From positions 13,682-77,681 of the forward strand of contig JASDTB010000045.1 of assembly GCA_041441455.1 (NCBI GenBank): 64,000 bases of DNA, written 5' to 3'. The stretch is from JAFIHK01 sp041441455. GTDB lineage: Bacteria > Bacteroidota > Bacteroidia > Bacteroidales > UBA932. Below, piece by piece: positions 8,760 to 17,799 of the stretch (the stretch's first letter is position 1; every line of letters begins with the position of its first letter). Both the position numbers and the translations under genes were made by a program. The notes under the pieces were generated by a model. The model was not told the DNA's origin. It did no database searches and saw only the letters and a list, made by a program, of their open reading frames with translations.

Positions 8760-10487
8760 ATGGCTAATTTTTATAAAGACAATCAAGATATAAGATTTCA
8801 GCTTAAGAATCCTTTGATGAAAAAGATTGTAAAGTTGAAAGAGCAAGATTTCAAGGATTCAGGTAAGTTCGATTACGCACCTTGTACAATTGACGATGCT
8901 ATTGACTCATATGATAAGGTTCTTGAAATTCTTGGTGAGATTTGTGGGGATGTAATTGCTCCTAATGCTGAATCTGTTGACCATGATGGACCTCATCATG
9001 CTAATGGACGTGTTAAGTATGCTCCTGGTACTCAACAAAACCAAGATGTTCTTACACAAGCAGGTCTTTACGGTATGTCTCTACCAAGAGAGTACGGTGG
9101 ATTAAATTTCTCAATGGTTCCATATGTAATGGCAGCAGAACTTGTTGCTAGAGCAGATGCTGGATTTGCAAACATTTGGGGTCTTCAAGACTGCGCTGAG
9201 ACTATTCACGAATTTGCATCTAAAGAGATTAAACATGAATTTCTTCCTAGAATTCCGGATGGAGACACATGCTCAATGGACTTAACTGAACCTGATGCAG
9301 GATCGGATCTTCAGGCTGTGATGTTAAAAGCAACCTGGAGTGAAGAGAAGGGAATGTGGCTTTTGAATGGAGTGAAACGATTTATTACCAATGGTGATGC
9401 TCAAATTAAGCTTGTTCTTGCTCGTTCCGAAGAGGGTACTACAGATGGTCGTGGATTATCATATTTTGTCTACGACAGCAATTGGGGCGGAGTTCAAGTT
9501 AGAAGAATCGAGAACAAACTAGGTATCAAAGGATCTCCTACTTGTGAGCTTGTCTTCACAAATGCACCTGCAAAATTAGTTGGTGAAAGAAAGATGGGCT
9601 TGATTAAATATGTGATGTCTTTGATGAATGGTGCCAGACTTGGTGTTGGTGCTCAATCAGTTGGTATTTCTGAGGCCGCTTACAGAGAGGCGTTGAAATA
9701 TGCTCATGAAAGAGCTCAGTTTGGTAAGCCTATTATTCAGTTCCCTGCAGTATATGAAATGCTGGCAGTTATCAAGGCTAAACTTCAAGCTTCTAGAGCG
9801 TTATTATACGAAACTACTCGATTTGTTGATGTTTATAAATCATACAACTTTATTGCGGAAGAGAGAAAACTTACTCCAGAAGAGAGAACAGAGGCTAAAC
9901 AGTTCCAAAAGCTTGCCGACATGTTTACTCCAATGCTTAAGTTAATGTCTTCTGAGTATAGCAACCAAAATGCTTATGACTCTCTTCAGATTCATGGTGG
10001 TTCTGGTTTTATGAAAGAGTATCCAATTGAAAGAATCTATAGAGATGCTCGTATCACAACAATTTACGAAGGAACTTCTCAACTTCAAGTAGTTGCAGCT
10101 CAAAGATATGTAACAACTGGTGGATATTTGAATCAAATCAGAGAGTATGAAAAGGTTCCTGTTAGAGCAGAATTTGAACCTCTTAAAAAGATCTTGGTTC
10201 GTATGACTGAACAGTATGAACAAGCTGTTGCAATGGTTGCTGGTCAAGAAAACGAGTATATCGACTTCCACGCAAGAAGACTTGTTGAAATGGCGTCACA
10301 TATCGTAATGTCATATCTTCTTTTAATCGATGCACAGACAGACGAATCATTCGAAAAATCTGCAGAAATTTACATTGGTAAATCAGCTGCATGGAATGAT
10401 GAGAGATATTCATACATCAAAGATTTTACAGCATCTGATTTAGCTACTTTCGCGTCAATTAAAGAGGAGACAGTACCAGAAACCTAA
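8760..10487 (+). CDS. Acyl-CoA dehydrogenase, long form with C-terminal extension
   Basis: The 575-residue flavoprotein is well above the roughly 380 residues of classic short-chain acyl-CoA dehydrogenases. The core is intact: SMDLTEPDAGSDLQAV (FAD/substrate loop), RAQFGKPIIQFPAVYEMLA, LQIHGGSGFMKEYPIERIYR and IYEGTSQLQVVAAQRY, with the Glu of YEGT at the catalytic-base position. The last ~130 residues form an extra helical domain like the acyl-CoA dehydrogenase C-terminal family. It ends the operon with etfBA and should oxidise an acyl-CoA, or run in reverse as an enoyl-CoA reductase in an anaerobe. Chain length cannot be read from sequence. Confidence 0.93.
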   Translation: MANFYKDNQDIRFQLKNPLMKKIVKLKEQDFKDSGKFDYAPCTIDDAIDSYDKVLEILGEICGDVIAPNAESVDHDGPHHANGRVKYAPGTQQNQDVLTQAGLYGMSLPREYGGLNFSMVPYVMAAELVARADAGFANIWGLQDCAETIHEFASKEIKHEFLPRIPDGDTCSMDLTEPDAGSDLQAVMLKATWSEEKGMWLLNGVKRFITNGDAQIKLVLARSEEGTTDGRGLSYFVYDSNWGGVQVRRIENKLGIKGSPTCELVFTNAPAKLVGERKMGLIKYVMSLMNGARLGVGAQSVGISEAAYREALKYAHERAQFGKPIIQFPAVYEMLAVIKAKLQASRALLYETTRFVDVYKSYNFIAEERKLTPEERTEAKQFQKLADMFTPMLKLMSSEYSNQNAYDSLQIHGGSGFMKEYPIERIYRDARITTIYEGTSQLQVVAAQRYVTTGGYLNQIREYEKVPVRAEFEPLKKILVRMTEQYEQAVAMVAGQENEYIDFHARRLVEMASHIVMSYLLLIDAQTDESFEKSAEIYIGKSAAWNDERYSYIKDFTASDLATFASIKEETVPET

Positions 10488-10515
10488 ATCTCTTATTAAG
10501 AGTATTATAATATTT

Positions 10516-10549
10516 AAAGCGACTAATTAAATTTTAGTCGCTTTTTTTT
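10516..10549 (+). terminator. Rho-independent terminator after acyl-CoA dehydrogenase
   Basis: An 11-base stem (AAAGCGACTAA pairing with TTAGTCGCTTT, 10516-10526 with 10534-10544) with a short AT loop leads into a run of eight T. It ends the DUF3467-etfBA-acd operon. Confidence 0.85.
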
Positions 10550-10607
10550 GTTTTGAAAAAATTAGTTTTTACATTTGGTTAATATTTAAACTTAAAATGA
10601 GTCAGTT

Positions 10608-11732
10608 ATGAAAAAAACAATCGTTCTCTCTGCTCTATTATTGGCCATATCTTGCCAATCGCAAAAAAATCAAAATTTCGAAACACTCGTTTTCGAAGAA
10701 CCAGTCTCGAAAGTACAATTTTTTACAGATCTCGTAGATAGTATCGATATCATTCAATTGGATTCCAATGGGGATATTATGATCTCAAACACGCCTTCTC
10801 TCATAGTATCTGATAGTGCATATTATATCAGAAATTTCGCAACCTCAGGCAACAGACAAATTTCTGATGCTGTTATTAAATTTGGTCTAGATGGTAAATT
10901 TTTATCGCGTATTGGAGGTAAAGAAAATGGTATCTCCAATGTAATAAATAATTTCTTCTTAAACTCCGACACAATTGGAATTGTAACAGCAGAGGATAGC
11001 TCTATAAATTATTTTAAAACAAATGGAGATCTTCTAAATAAAGTAAAAATTTCTAAGGGATTTGCTCAAGCTTATAAACATAATGGAGAGACCATTTTAT
11101 TCAGAAATTCACAACACAATGCAAGTGAATATATTGACATCTTGAATGATAAAGGTGAAACAACTGCTTCTTACCTTCCAATTAAAAACAAAGTTGTAAC
11201 ATCTTTCGAGGTCAACCCAGTATTCACAATAGGAGACGCTAACATTCTATATAGAATGGCATATAGTTCAACTATCTATAATAGAACTAAAAATGGGTTT
11301 GAACCAAAACTTGTTTTGGATTTTGGTAATAAGAATAAAGCGATGGATGAGTATCTTTCATCAAATGGTACAATTGATGAGTTTAGCAAAATGGCTAAAG
11401 ATACTATGTATTCAATTACAAAGTTTTACGAAAGTGCCAATTTCTATGCATTAGAGTTATTCAATGGACTTTCAGTACCCGAATATAGATGTATATATAT
11501 GATCAAAGACAAACGTTCTGGTAAGGTATCATATTATAATTTTGAAGGTGCTGGCACATATTTAAACAACTCCCTTCAGTTCTTGAAAGAAAACAAACTC
11601 TATTTCATTGTGGATGCTAACAACCTAGCAACTATTCCTGAAGAATTCAAGTCTAGAATCAGAAACAAAAATGCATTTAATGAGATCATTCCAACTGGTA
11701 ATAGTGTTATAGTGATTATATCTTTAAAATAA
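10608..11732 (+). CDS. 6-bladed beta-propeller lipoprotein
   Basis: The 374-residue protein has a lipoprotein signal (MKKTIVLSALLLAISC, lipidated Cys16). The rest is beta-rich with repeated strand patterns such as VIKFGLDGKFLSRIG and YFKTNGDLLNKVK, typical of the 6-bladed propeller lipoproteins common in Bacteroidales. Residues after the Cys are QSQ, lacking the Lys-Asp/Glu surface-export signal, so it may face the periplasm. It is a single-gene unit between two terminators. Function is unknown. Confidence 0.75.
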   Translation: MKKTIVLSALLLAISCQSQKNQNFETLVFEEPVSKVQFFTDLVDSIDIIQLDSNGDIMISNTPSLIVSDSAYYIRNFATSGNRQISDAVIKFGLDGKFLSRIGGKENGISNVINNFFLNSDTIGIVTAEDSSINYFKTNGDLLNKVKISKGFAQAYKHNGETILFRNSQHNASEYIDILNDKGETTASYLPIKNKVVTSFEVNPVFTIGDANILYRMAYSSTIYNRTKNGFEPKLVLDFGNKNKAMDEYLSSNGTIDEFSKMAKDTMYSITKFYESANFYALELFNGLSVPEYRCIYMIKDKRSGKVSYYNFEGAGTYLNNSLQFLKENKLYFIVDANNLATIPEEFKSRIRNKNAFNEIIPTGNSVIVIISLK

Positions 11733-11746
11733 ACAATATAAGAATT

Positions 11747-11780
11747 AAGCACCAGTAACTTCCTCACTGGTGCTTTTTAT
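11747..11780 (+). terminator. Rho-independent terminator
   Basis: A ten-base stem AAGCACCAGT / ACTGGTGCTT (11747-11756 with 11766-11775) with a 9-base loop leads into a T-rich tail. It separates the two propeller genes. Confidence 0.8.
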
Positions 11781-11811
11781 TTTAATCCATAATACTTTTC
11801 TACTTAATTCT

Positions 11812-12846
11812 ATGAAATATAATTATATACTTAATTTAATATTAATATCAATATTTTTTTTTAGCTGTAATAACAGCAATAGTAACAAAAACTCAATTGA
11901 ATCATTTTTTGAGAATGCAGATACTCTTAAAGGAGATATTTTAATTGAACCAATCAACATATTTAAAAATGCAGCTAGATTATACACATTTAAAAATAGG
12001 ATAGTTTTAAGTTCGCAGATAAATGACGGAATAATTCAGGTTATTGATACCTCTTCTGGTAGAACTTTAATGACATACGGTAAATTAGGTAGAGGCCCAA
12101 ATGAATTTCTTAATCCTGTAGGCTTTTCAATGAATAGAGAGTCAAATACATTTTTCATTTGGGATTTTTACAAAAATGAACTTACTTCATATTTATTAAA
12201 TGATAGTATTAATAAATCAAAAGCTTACACTAAAATTAATTTAATAATACAAGATTTAAAAGCAATAAATGATACTACATTCGCCATTTTAACGTTTTGT
12301 CCAGACCAGTCTTTAGGTATCATTGATACAAATGGTAAATTTTTGAGTAGATTTCGATATCGAGTTATTAATGATACAAGAATTGACTATGATATAGATT
12401 ATAATAACGCATATATAAATATTTCACCAAATAAAAAGTATCTAGCCGTTGCATGTAATCAATTTGCAAATATTCAACTTTTTTCAATTGAGAATAATAA
12501 ATTAAATAAAATCTGGGATATAAATTATTCTAAGTTTTACTATTCAATAAAAGACAAAAAATTATACAGAAAAAATCGACAACATGTAGGTTTTGAATCG
12601 TTAAATATTTCAGATCAATTTATTTATGTTACGGCATGTGACATAACTGTTGGTGAACAGAGAGAATTAAAAAATTATGAAGAAGCAGCTGTTTATCTTT
12701 TAAAATTTGATCTAGATGGTAATTTTATCAAATCATATAAGTTTGATAATAGGATATCAAATATAACCTTTTCTCCAGATTACAAGAGTATTTTTGGGAC
12801 AATTACAGATGAGGATACATATATTTATAAATTTATGTTAAAATAA
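11812..12846 (+). CDS. BF3164-like 6-bladed beta-propeller lipoprotein
   Basis: The 344-residue protein starts MKYNYILNLILISIFFFSC (Cys19), a lipoprotein signal, followed by a run of Asn and Ser. The ATG at 11812 was chosen because it begins this signal peptide. The stretch MTYGKLGRGPNEFLNPVGFS matches the GxxGRGPGEF hallmark of propeller lipoproteins of the BF3164 type. Blades continue through VYLLKFDLDGNFIKSY. The gene is visibly richer in A and T than its neighbours (dominated by AAT, ATA, TTA and AAA codons), which may mean separate ancestry. It is convergent with the CDF gene. Function is unknown. Confidence 0.75.
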   Translation: MKYNYILNLILISIFFFSCNNSNSNKNSIESFFENADTLKGDILIEPINIFKNAARLYTFKNRIVLSSQINDGIIQVIDTSSGRTLMTYGKLGRGPNEFLNPVGFSMNRESNTFFIWDFYKNELTSYLLNDSINKSKAYTKINLIIQDLKAINDTTFAILTFCPDQSLGIIDTNGKFLSRFRYRVINDTRIDYDIDYNNAYINISPNKKYLAVACNQFANIQLFSIENNKLNKIWDINYSKFYYSIKDKKLYRKNRQHVGFESLNISDQFIYVTACDITVGEQRELKNYEEAAVYLLKFDLDGNFIKSYKFDNRISNITFSPDYKSIFGTITDEDTYIYKFMLK

Positions 12847-12871
12847 TTTTCTTAGAATTTATTTTAAATAT

Positions 12872-13780
12872 TTACCTGCAAAAATCACAAGTTTGGGCTT
12901 CGAGGCAGCCTTCGGTTTCGATTGTAACATGTTCAACGCCAAATGTTGTGCAGACTTGTCTACACTTTAATTTTATGTCTGCCAAATTTGTTGCTGTACA
13001 TAAATCATCGGCGAGCACGAGATGTATTGTCATGATGTGATCTTGTCCATCCAGTGACCATAAATGAACGTCATGAATTTCTTTGATTCGAAGATCTTGT
13101 TTAATGGTCATAAGCATTTTCTCAATATCGACATCGGCAGGCACCTCTTGAAGCATAATTTTTAATGTAGAGGATAAATTATTGAATACATTGTATAGCA
13201 CCCATAACGAAATACCAACAGACATTAACGGATCTATAAATGACCAGGATGTAAAGTACATCACTATTGCACCAACAAGAACAGCAATCCAACCAAGAAC
13301 ATCCTCCATCATGTGTAGGAATACTGCTCTCTCGTTCATCGATGCACTTCCTTTCATCCTTAACACTGCAGCTCCGTTTACAATAATACCCAAAACAGCA
13401 AGGAGAATCATACCAGGAGCATCTGCGGTCTTTGGCTCCATAAAACGAAGAATACTCTCTCTTATAACGAATATAGAGCTTACAACTAGAACCACAGAGA
13501 TAAAAATAGCTCCAAGAAGAGAAAATCTCTTATAACCATAGGAGTAAAACTTGTCCCTACCCTTCGATGACTTCTTTTGTAAAAAAAATGACACCCCTAT
13601 TGCCAGGCTATCCCCAAAGTCATGTATTGCGTCAGATAAAATAGCTACACTATTTGTATAAAGGCCTCCAAAAAGTTCAATAATTGCAAAAAAGAAATTT
13701 AAAAAGAAGGCTGTTGCTATATTTTTCCTAGTATCTTTATGTAGAGCGTGGTGTTGATGTATATGTTCGTGTGATTCCAT
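12872..13780 (-). CDS. Cation diffusion facilitator metal exporter (CzcD/ZitB-like)
   Basis: The 302-residue inner-membrane antiporter exports Zn2+ or related divalent metals. A His-rich N-terminus (MESHEHIHQHHALH) precedes about six transmembrane helices. The metal-site residues appear as AILSDAIHDFGDSLAIG (Asp-x3-Asp site) and HMMEDVLGW (His-x3-Asp). The C-terminal cytoplasmic domain carries IHDVHLWSLDGQDHIMTIH and ends in a Cys-containing tail (CLEAQTCDFC) that could also bind metal. It is divergent from the operon starting at 13851, and their promoters abut. Confidence 0.92.
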   Translation of the reverse strand: MESHEHIHQHHALHKDTRKNIATAFFLNFFFAIIELFGGLYTNSVAILSDAIHDFGDSLAIGVSFFLQKKSSKGRDKFYSYGYKRFSLLGAIFISVVLVVSSIFVIRESILRFMEPKTADAPGMILLAVLGIIVNGAAVLRMKGSASMNERAVFLHMMEDVLGWIAVLVGAIVMYFTSWSFIDPLMSVGISLWVLYNVFNNLSSTLKIMLQEVPADVDIEKMLMTIKQDLRIKEIHDVHLWSLDGQDHIMTIHLVLADDLCTATNLADIKLKCRQVCTTFGVEHVTIETEGCLEAQTCDFCR

Positions 13781-13809
13781 AAGTCGGTGTATTTATAAAT
13801 TTAATTTTA

Positions 13810-13828
13810 CAAATATATCATATCTTTG
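13810..13828. promoter_or_regulatory. Abutting divergent promoter -7 elements
   Basis: TATATTTG on the minus strand (13817-13810) serves the CDF exporter. TATCTTTG on the plus strand (13821-13828) serves the operon at 13851. Both match TAnnTTTG exactly and only 3 bases separate them, so each polymerase footprint covers the other promoter. Confidence 0.55.
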
Positions 13829-13850
13829 CGTTTTAAAAGTTATAATAATA

Positions 13851-15113
13851 ATGAACAGAGATAAGATAAGTATTGTTTTGTTTGCATCGCAGCTACATGA
13901 TAATTCAAGTGTTTTAGAGAGCAGAAAGGAGATTTTTTCGTTTTTAAACGAGAATTTCGACGTAAATATTGTTACAGACTTAAATGAAATTCCAAGAGAA
14001 GGGATCAAAATTTCTTTCATTGCTACTGGTGGCACAGAGGAGAGCTTTCGCAAAAGCTATTCTAAACTAAGCTTTCCACTTATATTTCTTAGCGATGGAA
14101 TACACAACTCTCTGGCAGCGTCACTTGAGATTTCAACTTTTCTTACAAACAAGAATATCAAACATAAACATATAAATATTCCATCAATTCTTTCTAGCGA
14201 AACGAAAGCAGAGTTAGTAAAACAGATCTCAGATTCAGCTAAGATTCTAAATGCGTTTGACAAACTTAGGAATTTCAGGATAGCATTGATGGGAAATGAG
14301 TCTCCATGGCTTATCTCTTCCGAAATTGACAAAGAGTTAGTTTACAACAAATATGGAGTTAAATTTATTGAAGTTCCTCTAAGCGAAGTTGAAGAGAGAT
14401 ATCTCTTCTTGCTTAACACCTTCAACTCTTCTGGCAAAACAAGCTTCAATGATGAACTCTCTTCAAAATATATTGATAAACTTGAAGACAGAAGTAATGA
14501 CGAGCTTAACAAAGCCCTCATTTTCAACGAAGCAATCGGTAGTATAGCAAGAAATTATAATGCAGGAGCCTTGACTATTAAATGTTTTGATTTACTATCA
14601 AGTTGCAAAACAACAGCTTGCCTTTCATTAGCTATGTTAAACGACGAAGGAGTTGTAGCAGGTTGCGAGGGTGATATACCGGCACTTTGGTCGATGCTAG
14701 TTGCTAACCTACTGACCGATAAAGCAGTTTTTATGGCAAATCCATCAAGTATTGATACTCTTAACAACACAATAGATTTTTCACACTGCACTGTTCCTTT
14801 GTGTATGACAAATGAGTACAAATTACCTTCTCACTTCGAGTCTCAGTCAGGTATTGGTGTACGAGGAATAATGCCTCTTGAAGAGTACACCCTTATAAAA
14901 ATTGCGGGTAATAGATTAGATCGTTTTTTCTGTGCCGAGGGTAAGATTATTGAGAACACATCTTATGTACAAAGATGTAGAACTCAAATTAAATTCAAGT
15001 TCAACGATCAAAATCAAATATGTAAGTTTACAGAAGCGGCTGTAGGCAATCATGTGGTTTTAGTTCCTGGCAGATATAAGTCATTACTTGAACTATTCAT
15101 GAAATTATCATAA
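13851..15113 (+). CDS. L-fucose/L-arabinose isomerase-fold protein, function unknown
   Basis: The 420-residue cytoplasmic protein has no assigned role. Its second half resembles the C-terminal half of fucose and arabinose isomerases: GALTIKCFDLLSSCKTTACL, LAMLNDEGVVAGCEGDIPAL (metal-site-like Glu and Asp), VFMANPSS and DFSHCTVPLCM. The N-terminal half is a Rossmann-like domain with FIATGGTEESFRKSY. The starting codon follows a -7 element by 22 bases. It leads a five-gene operon, 3 bases before the M28 peptidase. It may be an isomerase or a non-catalytic relative; substrate unknown. Confidence 0.65.
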   Translation: MNRDKISIVLFASQLHDNSSVLESRKEIFSFLNENFDVNIVTDLNEIPREGIKISFIATGGTEESFRKSYSKLSFPLIFLSDGIHNSLAASLEISTFLTNKNIKHKHINIPSILSSETKAELVKQISDSAKILNAFDKLRNFRIALMGNESPWLISSEIDKELVYNKYGVKFIEVPLSEVEERYLFLLNTFNSSGKTSFNDELSSKYIDKLEDRSNDELNKALIFNEAIGSIARNYNAGALTIKCFDLLSSCKTTACLSLAMLNDEGVVAGCEGDIPALWSMLVANLLTDKAVFMANPSSIDTLNNTIDFSHCTVPLCMTNEYKLPSHFESQSGIGVRGIMPLEEYTLIKIAGNRLDRFFCAEGKIIENTSYVQRCRTQIKFKFNDQNQICKFTEAAVGNHVVLVPGRYKSLLELFMKLS

Positions 15114-15116
15114 CAG

Positions 15117-16409
15117 ATGAAAACATTAGCTTATTTACTACAACTAATAACACTATTATTAGGCACATCATTAACTTGTCTAGGTCAGATTCCTTTCAGA
15201 CAAAGTACAGATATTGCATTGACTGTAAATAAGATCTCTATTGATTCACTTCACAACACGATAGATAAATTAGTTTCATTTCATACAAGACACAATCTGA
15301 GTTCCAAGTCAAAAAGCGATTTTGGTATTGGAGCAGCTGCAAATTATATAGAGAGCAGACTTTATAGTATTAAAAAGTCTCATCACAATATGAGTGTCGA
15401 AAGAATGACATATAAGGCTGGAGGCAAAGGATCTAGATTATTGCGAGAGGTTGAACTTTCGAATATTATTGCAACAATAAAGGGAGAGAGCAGCAGAACA
15501 ATTGTTCTTTTGGCCCACTACGACAGCCGGACAGAAGACAACAATGATTCGCTTTCATTTGCCCCAGGTGCCGATGATAATGGCTCTGGAGTAGCTGCGC
15601 TATTAGAAATTGCCAGACTGTTACCAAAAGAGAGATTAAAATGTAACGTAATCATAGCATTCCTTTCGGGAGAAGAGCATGGTTTGATAGGTGCTGAGAT
15701 GCTTTCAAGAAGAGCCGTAGAGGAGAAATGGAACATTGTTGCGGTTTTGAATAATGATATGATTGGAAATTCAACAGCCAGCGAAACTGGAGAGAAAAAC
15801 AACTCAGTAGTGAGAGTTTTTTCCGACAATAATGAAGAGATTCGCCAATTAGCTAGATATATTAAGGAGACCTCTGAAAGATACGTAGAAAACCTATCTG
15901 TAAAACTTATTTACAGAAACGACAGATTTGGCAGAGGTGGCGATCATACGCCATTCGTCAAAAAAGGATTTAATGCTGTAAGAGTTTGCGAATACTATGA
16001 AAACTACGACAGAACACATAGACCAGCAGAAAAAGGTCCATTATCAAATCGAGGAGACGTTATTTCTGGAGTAGATTTCGAATATTTGAAAAAGAGCTGT
16101 GCTTTAAATTTAGCAACTGTTTATAATCTTGCACTTGCTCCACTTCCTCCAAAAAATGTAGTAATGCACACTTCTGGATTGAGTAATTACACCACAATTA
16201 CTTGGGATAACCCCGACAGCACATCAAAGAACAACATGTATAACATTCTTATCAGAGATACCGATAAATCGATATGGGATAAGAAAATCATAGTTAAAGG
16301 TAATTCAGTAAAACTACCATACAGTAAAGACAATTTCATCTTTTCATGTCAATCAGTTGATGAAAATGGACATGAAAGCATTCCAGTAGAAGCTGTTGGT
16401 AAAAACTAA
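15117..16409 (+). CDS. Secreted M28 family zinc aminopeptidase with C-terminal FN3-like domain
   Basis: The 430-residue protein has a signal peptide (about residues 1-23, ending in TCLGQ). The di-zinc ligands of clan MH are visible in order: LLAHYDSR (His), APGADDNGSGVAALLE (Asp), FLSGEEHGLIGAEML (Glu-Glu), NNDMIG (Asp) and GRGGDHTPF (His). The last ~95 residues, from about PPKNVVMHTSGLSN, look like a fibronectin type III domain. It should release N-terminal amino acids from peptides in the periplasm or outside the cell. It lies 3 bases after the isomerase-fold gene and 5 before the next. Confidence 0.9.
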   Translation: MKTLAYLLQLITLLLGTSLTCLGQIPFRQSTDIALTVNKISIDSLHNTIDKLVSFHTRHNLSSKSKSDFGIGAAANYIESRLYSIKKSHHNMSVERMTYKAGGKGSRLLREVELSNIIATIKGESSRTIVLLAHYDSRTEDNNDSLSFAPGADDNGSGVAALLEIARLLPKERLKCNVIIAFLSGEEHGLIGAEMLSRRAVEEKWNIVAVLNNDMIGNSTASETGEKNNSVVRVFSDNNEEIRQLARYIKETSERYVENLSVKLIYRNDRFGRGGDHTPFVKKGFNAVRVCEYYENYDRTHRPAEKGPLSNRGDVISGVDFEYLKKSCALNLATVYNLALAPLPPKNVVMHTSGLSNYTTITWDNPDSTSKNNMYNILIRDTDKSIWDKKIIVKGNSVKLPYSKDNFIFSCQSVDENGHESIPVEAVGKN

Positions 16410-16414
16410 GTTCT

Positions 16415-17260
16415 ATGCATACAGTCTCATTTATTGGCACGGGCAATGTCGCATATAGGTTATCACTCGCATTTAAACAGCGTGGTATTCTAGTTAAATA
16501 TATTCATGGCAGAAATCACGAAGAGGGAGCTAAACTTGCAGGAATTTTAAATAAAATTGAATATAATCTACTAGGAGAAAAGAATATAACTCAATTTAGC
16601 AATAATATAACAGATCTTTTTAACAGTGATATAATATTGTTAACCGTTAGTGATTCGGCAATTCATGAGGTTGAAAATAGTCTCATTTCTGCTTACAAAT
16701 CTTTATGTCAGTCAAAAGAGACAGTAGAAGAGAAAAAGCTCATCATTGCACATACCTCAGGAGCAAATCCAATTACAATGGATAATATTAACAATCTAAC
16801 ATTTGCAGTATTCTATCCATTGATGACACTAAGCAAAATCAAGCCAGTTGAGATGAAACTTGTACCATTTCTTCTTGAGGCTCACGATAAATCAACAGAA
16901 GAGGTATTGATATCTTTAGTTAATCAACTTGGCTCAGAGTACAAAATTTGTAATTCGGATGAGAGATTAAAGACTCATGCATCTGCTGTATTTATAAGCA
17001 ACTTCGTAAATTATCTCACGGGACTAGCATTTAAAGCTGGGGCTCCAAATCAAATGTTTCTCATGCCTTTGGCTTTGGAAACAGTACGAAAAGCATTTTT
17101 ATATGAAGACCCAGAAAAGGTGCAGACAGGTCCCGCGGTAAGAGGGGATTTCTCTACAATTGAGAAGCATCTTAATGTACTAAAAGACATGCCAGAGCAA
17201 AGAGAGGTTTATGAGTTTCTCACAGATAAAATTTTAAAAAAGTACAACAAAACCAAATAA
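16415..17260 (+). CDS. Rossmann-fold oxidoreductase with DUF2520 domain
   Basis: The 281-residue protein begins with a dinucleotide-binding motif, VSFIGTGNVAYRLSLAF (GxGNVA), as in ProC- and F420-dependent NADP reductases. An N-terminal Rossmann domain (about 1-150) is followed by a helical DUF2520 domain with KTHASAVFISNFVNYLTGLA. This two-domain protein is common in Bacteroidetes and has no proven substrate. It sits in the same operon as the KdsC-like phosphatase (4-base gap). Confidence 0.82.
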   Translation: MHTVSFIGTGNVAYRLSLAFKQRGILVKYIHGRNHEEGAKLAGILNKIEYNLLGEKNITQFSNNITDLFNSDIILLTVSDSAIHEVENSLISAYKSLCQSKETVEEKKLIIAHTSGANPITMDNINNLTFAVFYPLMTLSKIKPVEMKLVPFLLEAHDKSTEEVLISLVNQLGSEYKICNSDERLKTHASAVFISNFVNYLTGLAFKAGAPNQMFLMPLALETVRKAFLYEDPEKVQTGPAVRGDFSTIEKHLNVLKDMPEQREVYEFLTDKILKKYNKTK

Positions 17261-17264
17261 CAAA

Positions 17265-17789
17265 ATGTCTAATTACAAAACAAAACTATCTTCAGTAAAA
17301 GCCTTTGCATTTGATGTAGACGGAGTATTTACAGACGGTACTGTACTTTGCACAGAGACCGGTGATCTATTAAGAATGCATAATGCAAAAGATGGATACG
17401 CATTAAGAGTTGCTATTCTTAAAGGCTATCCTGTAGCAATCATAACTGGAGGTTCGTCTGAGAGCATCATTAAGAGATTTGAACCAATTGGAGTAAAAGA
17501 CATATTTTTAAAATCACATTATAAAATTCCTGATTTTGAATCATTTTGCAAAAAATATGATTTAAAACCCGAAGAGGTTCTATATATGGGAGACGATATT
17601 CCAGATTTAGAAATTTTATCAAAATGCGGAGTATCTGCATGTCCAGCTGATGCTGTAACTGAAGTTAAAGAGGCTTGTGACTATATCTCAATTTATGAGG
17701 GAGGGAAAGGGTGCGTAAGAGATGTTATCGAACAGACTCTAAAAATCCACGGTAATTGGACAACAAACAAAGAGGCTTATTCTGGTTAA
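17265..17789 (+). CDS. kdsC: KdsC-like HAD phosphatase (KDO-8-phosphate phosphatase)
   Basis: The 174-residue protein is the size of the C0-type (capless) HAD phosphatases that dephosphorylate KDO-8-P for lipopolysaccharide synthesis. Motif I is FDVDGVFTDG, motif II ITGGSSE, and motif IV YMGDDIPDLEIL. The C-terminal tail is short. It precedes maf by 10 bases. A CMP-NeuAc-linked or other sugar-acid phosphatase role cannot be excluded, because no other KDO gene lies nearby. Confidence 0.85.
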   Translation: MSNYKTKLSSVKAFAFDVDGVFTDGTVLCTETGDLLRMHNAKDGYALRVAILKGYPVAIITGGSSESIIKRFEPIGVKDIFLKSHYKIPDFESFCKKYDLKPEEVLYMGDDIPDLEILSKCGVSACPADAVTEVKEACDYISIYEGGKGCVRDVIEQTLKIHGNWTTNKEAYSG

Positions 17790-17799
17790 TTTAGACAAA

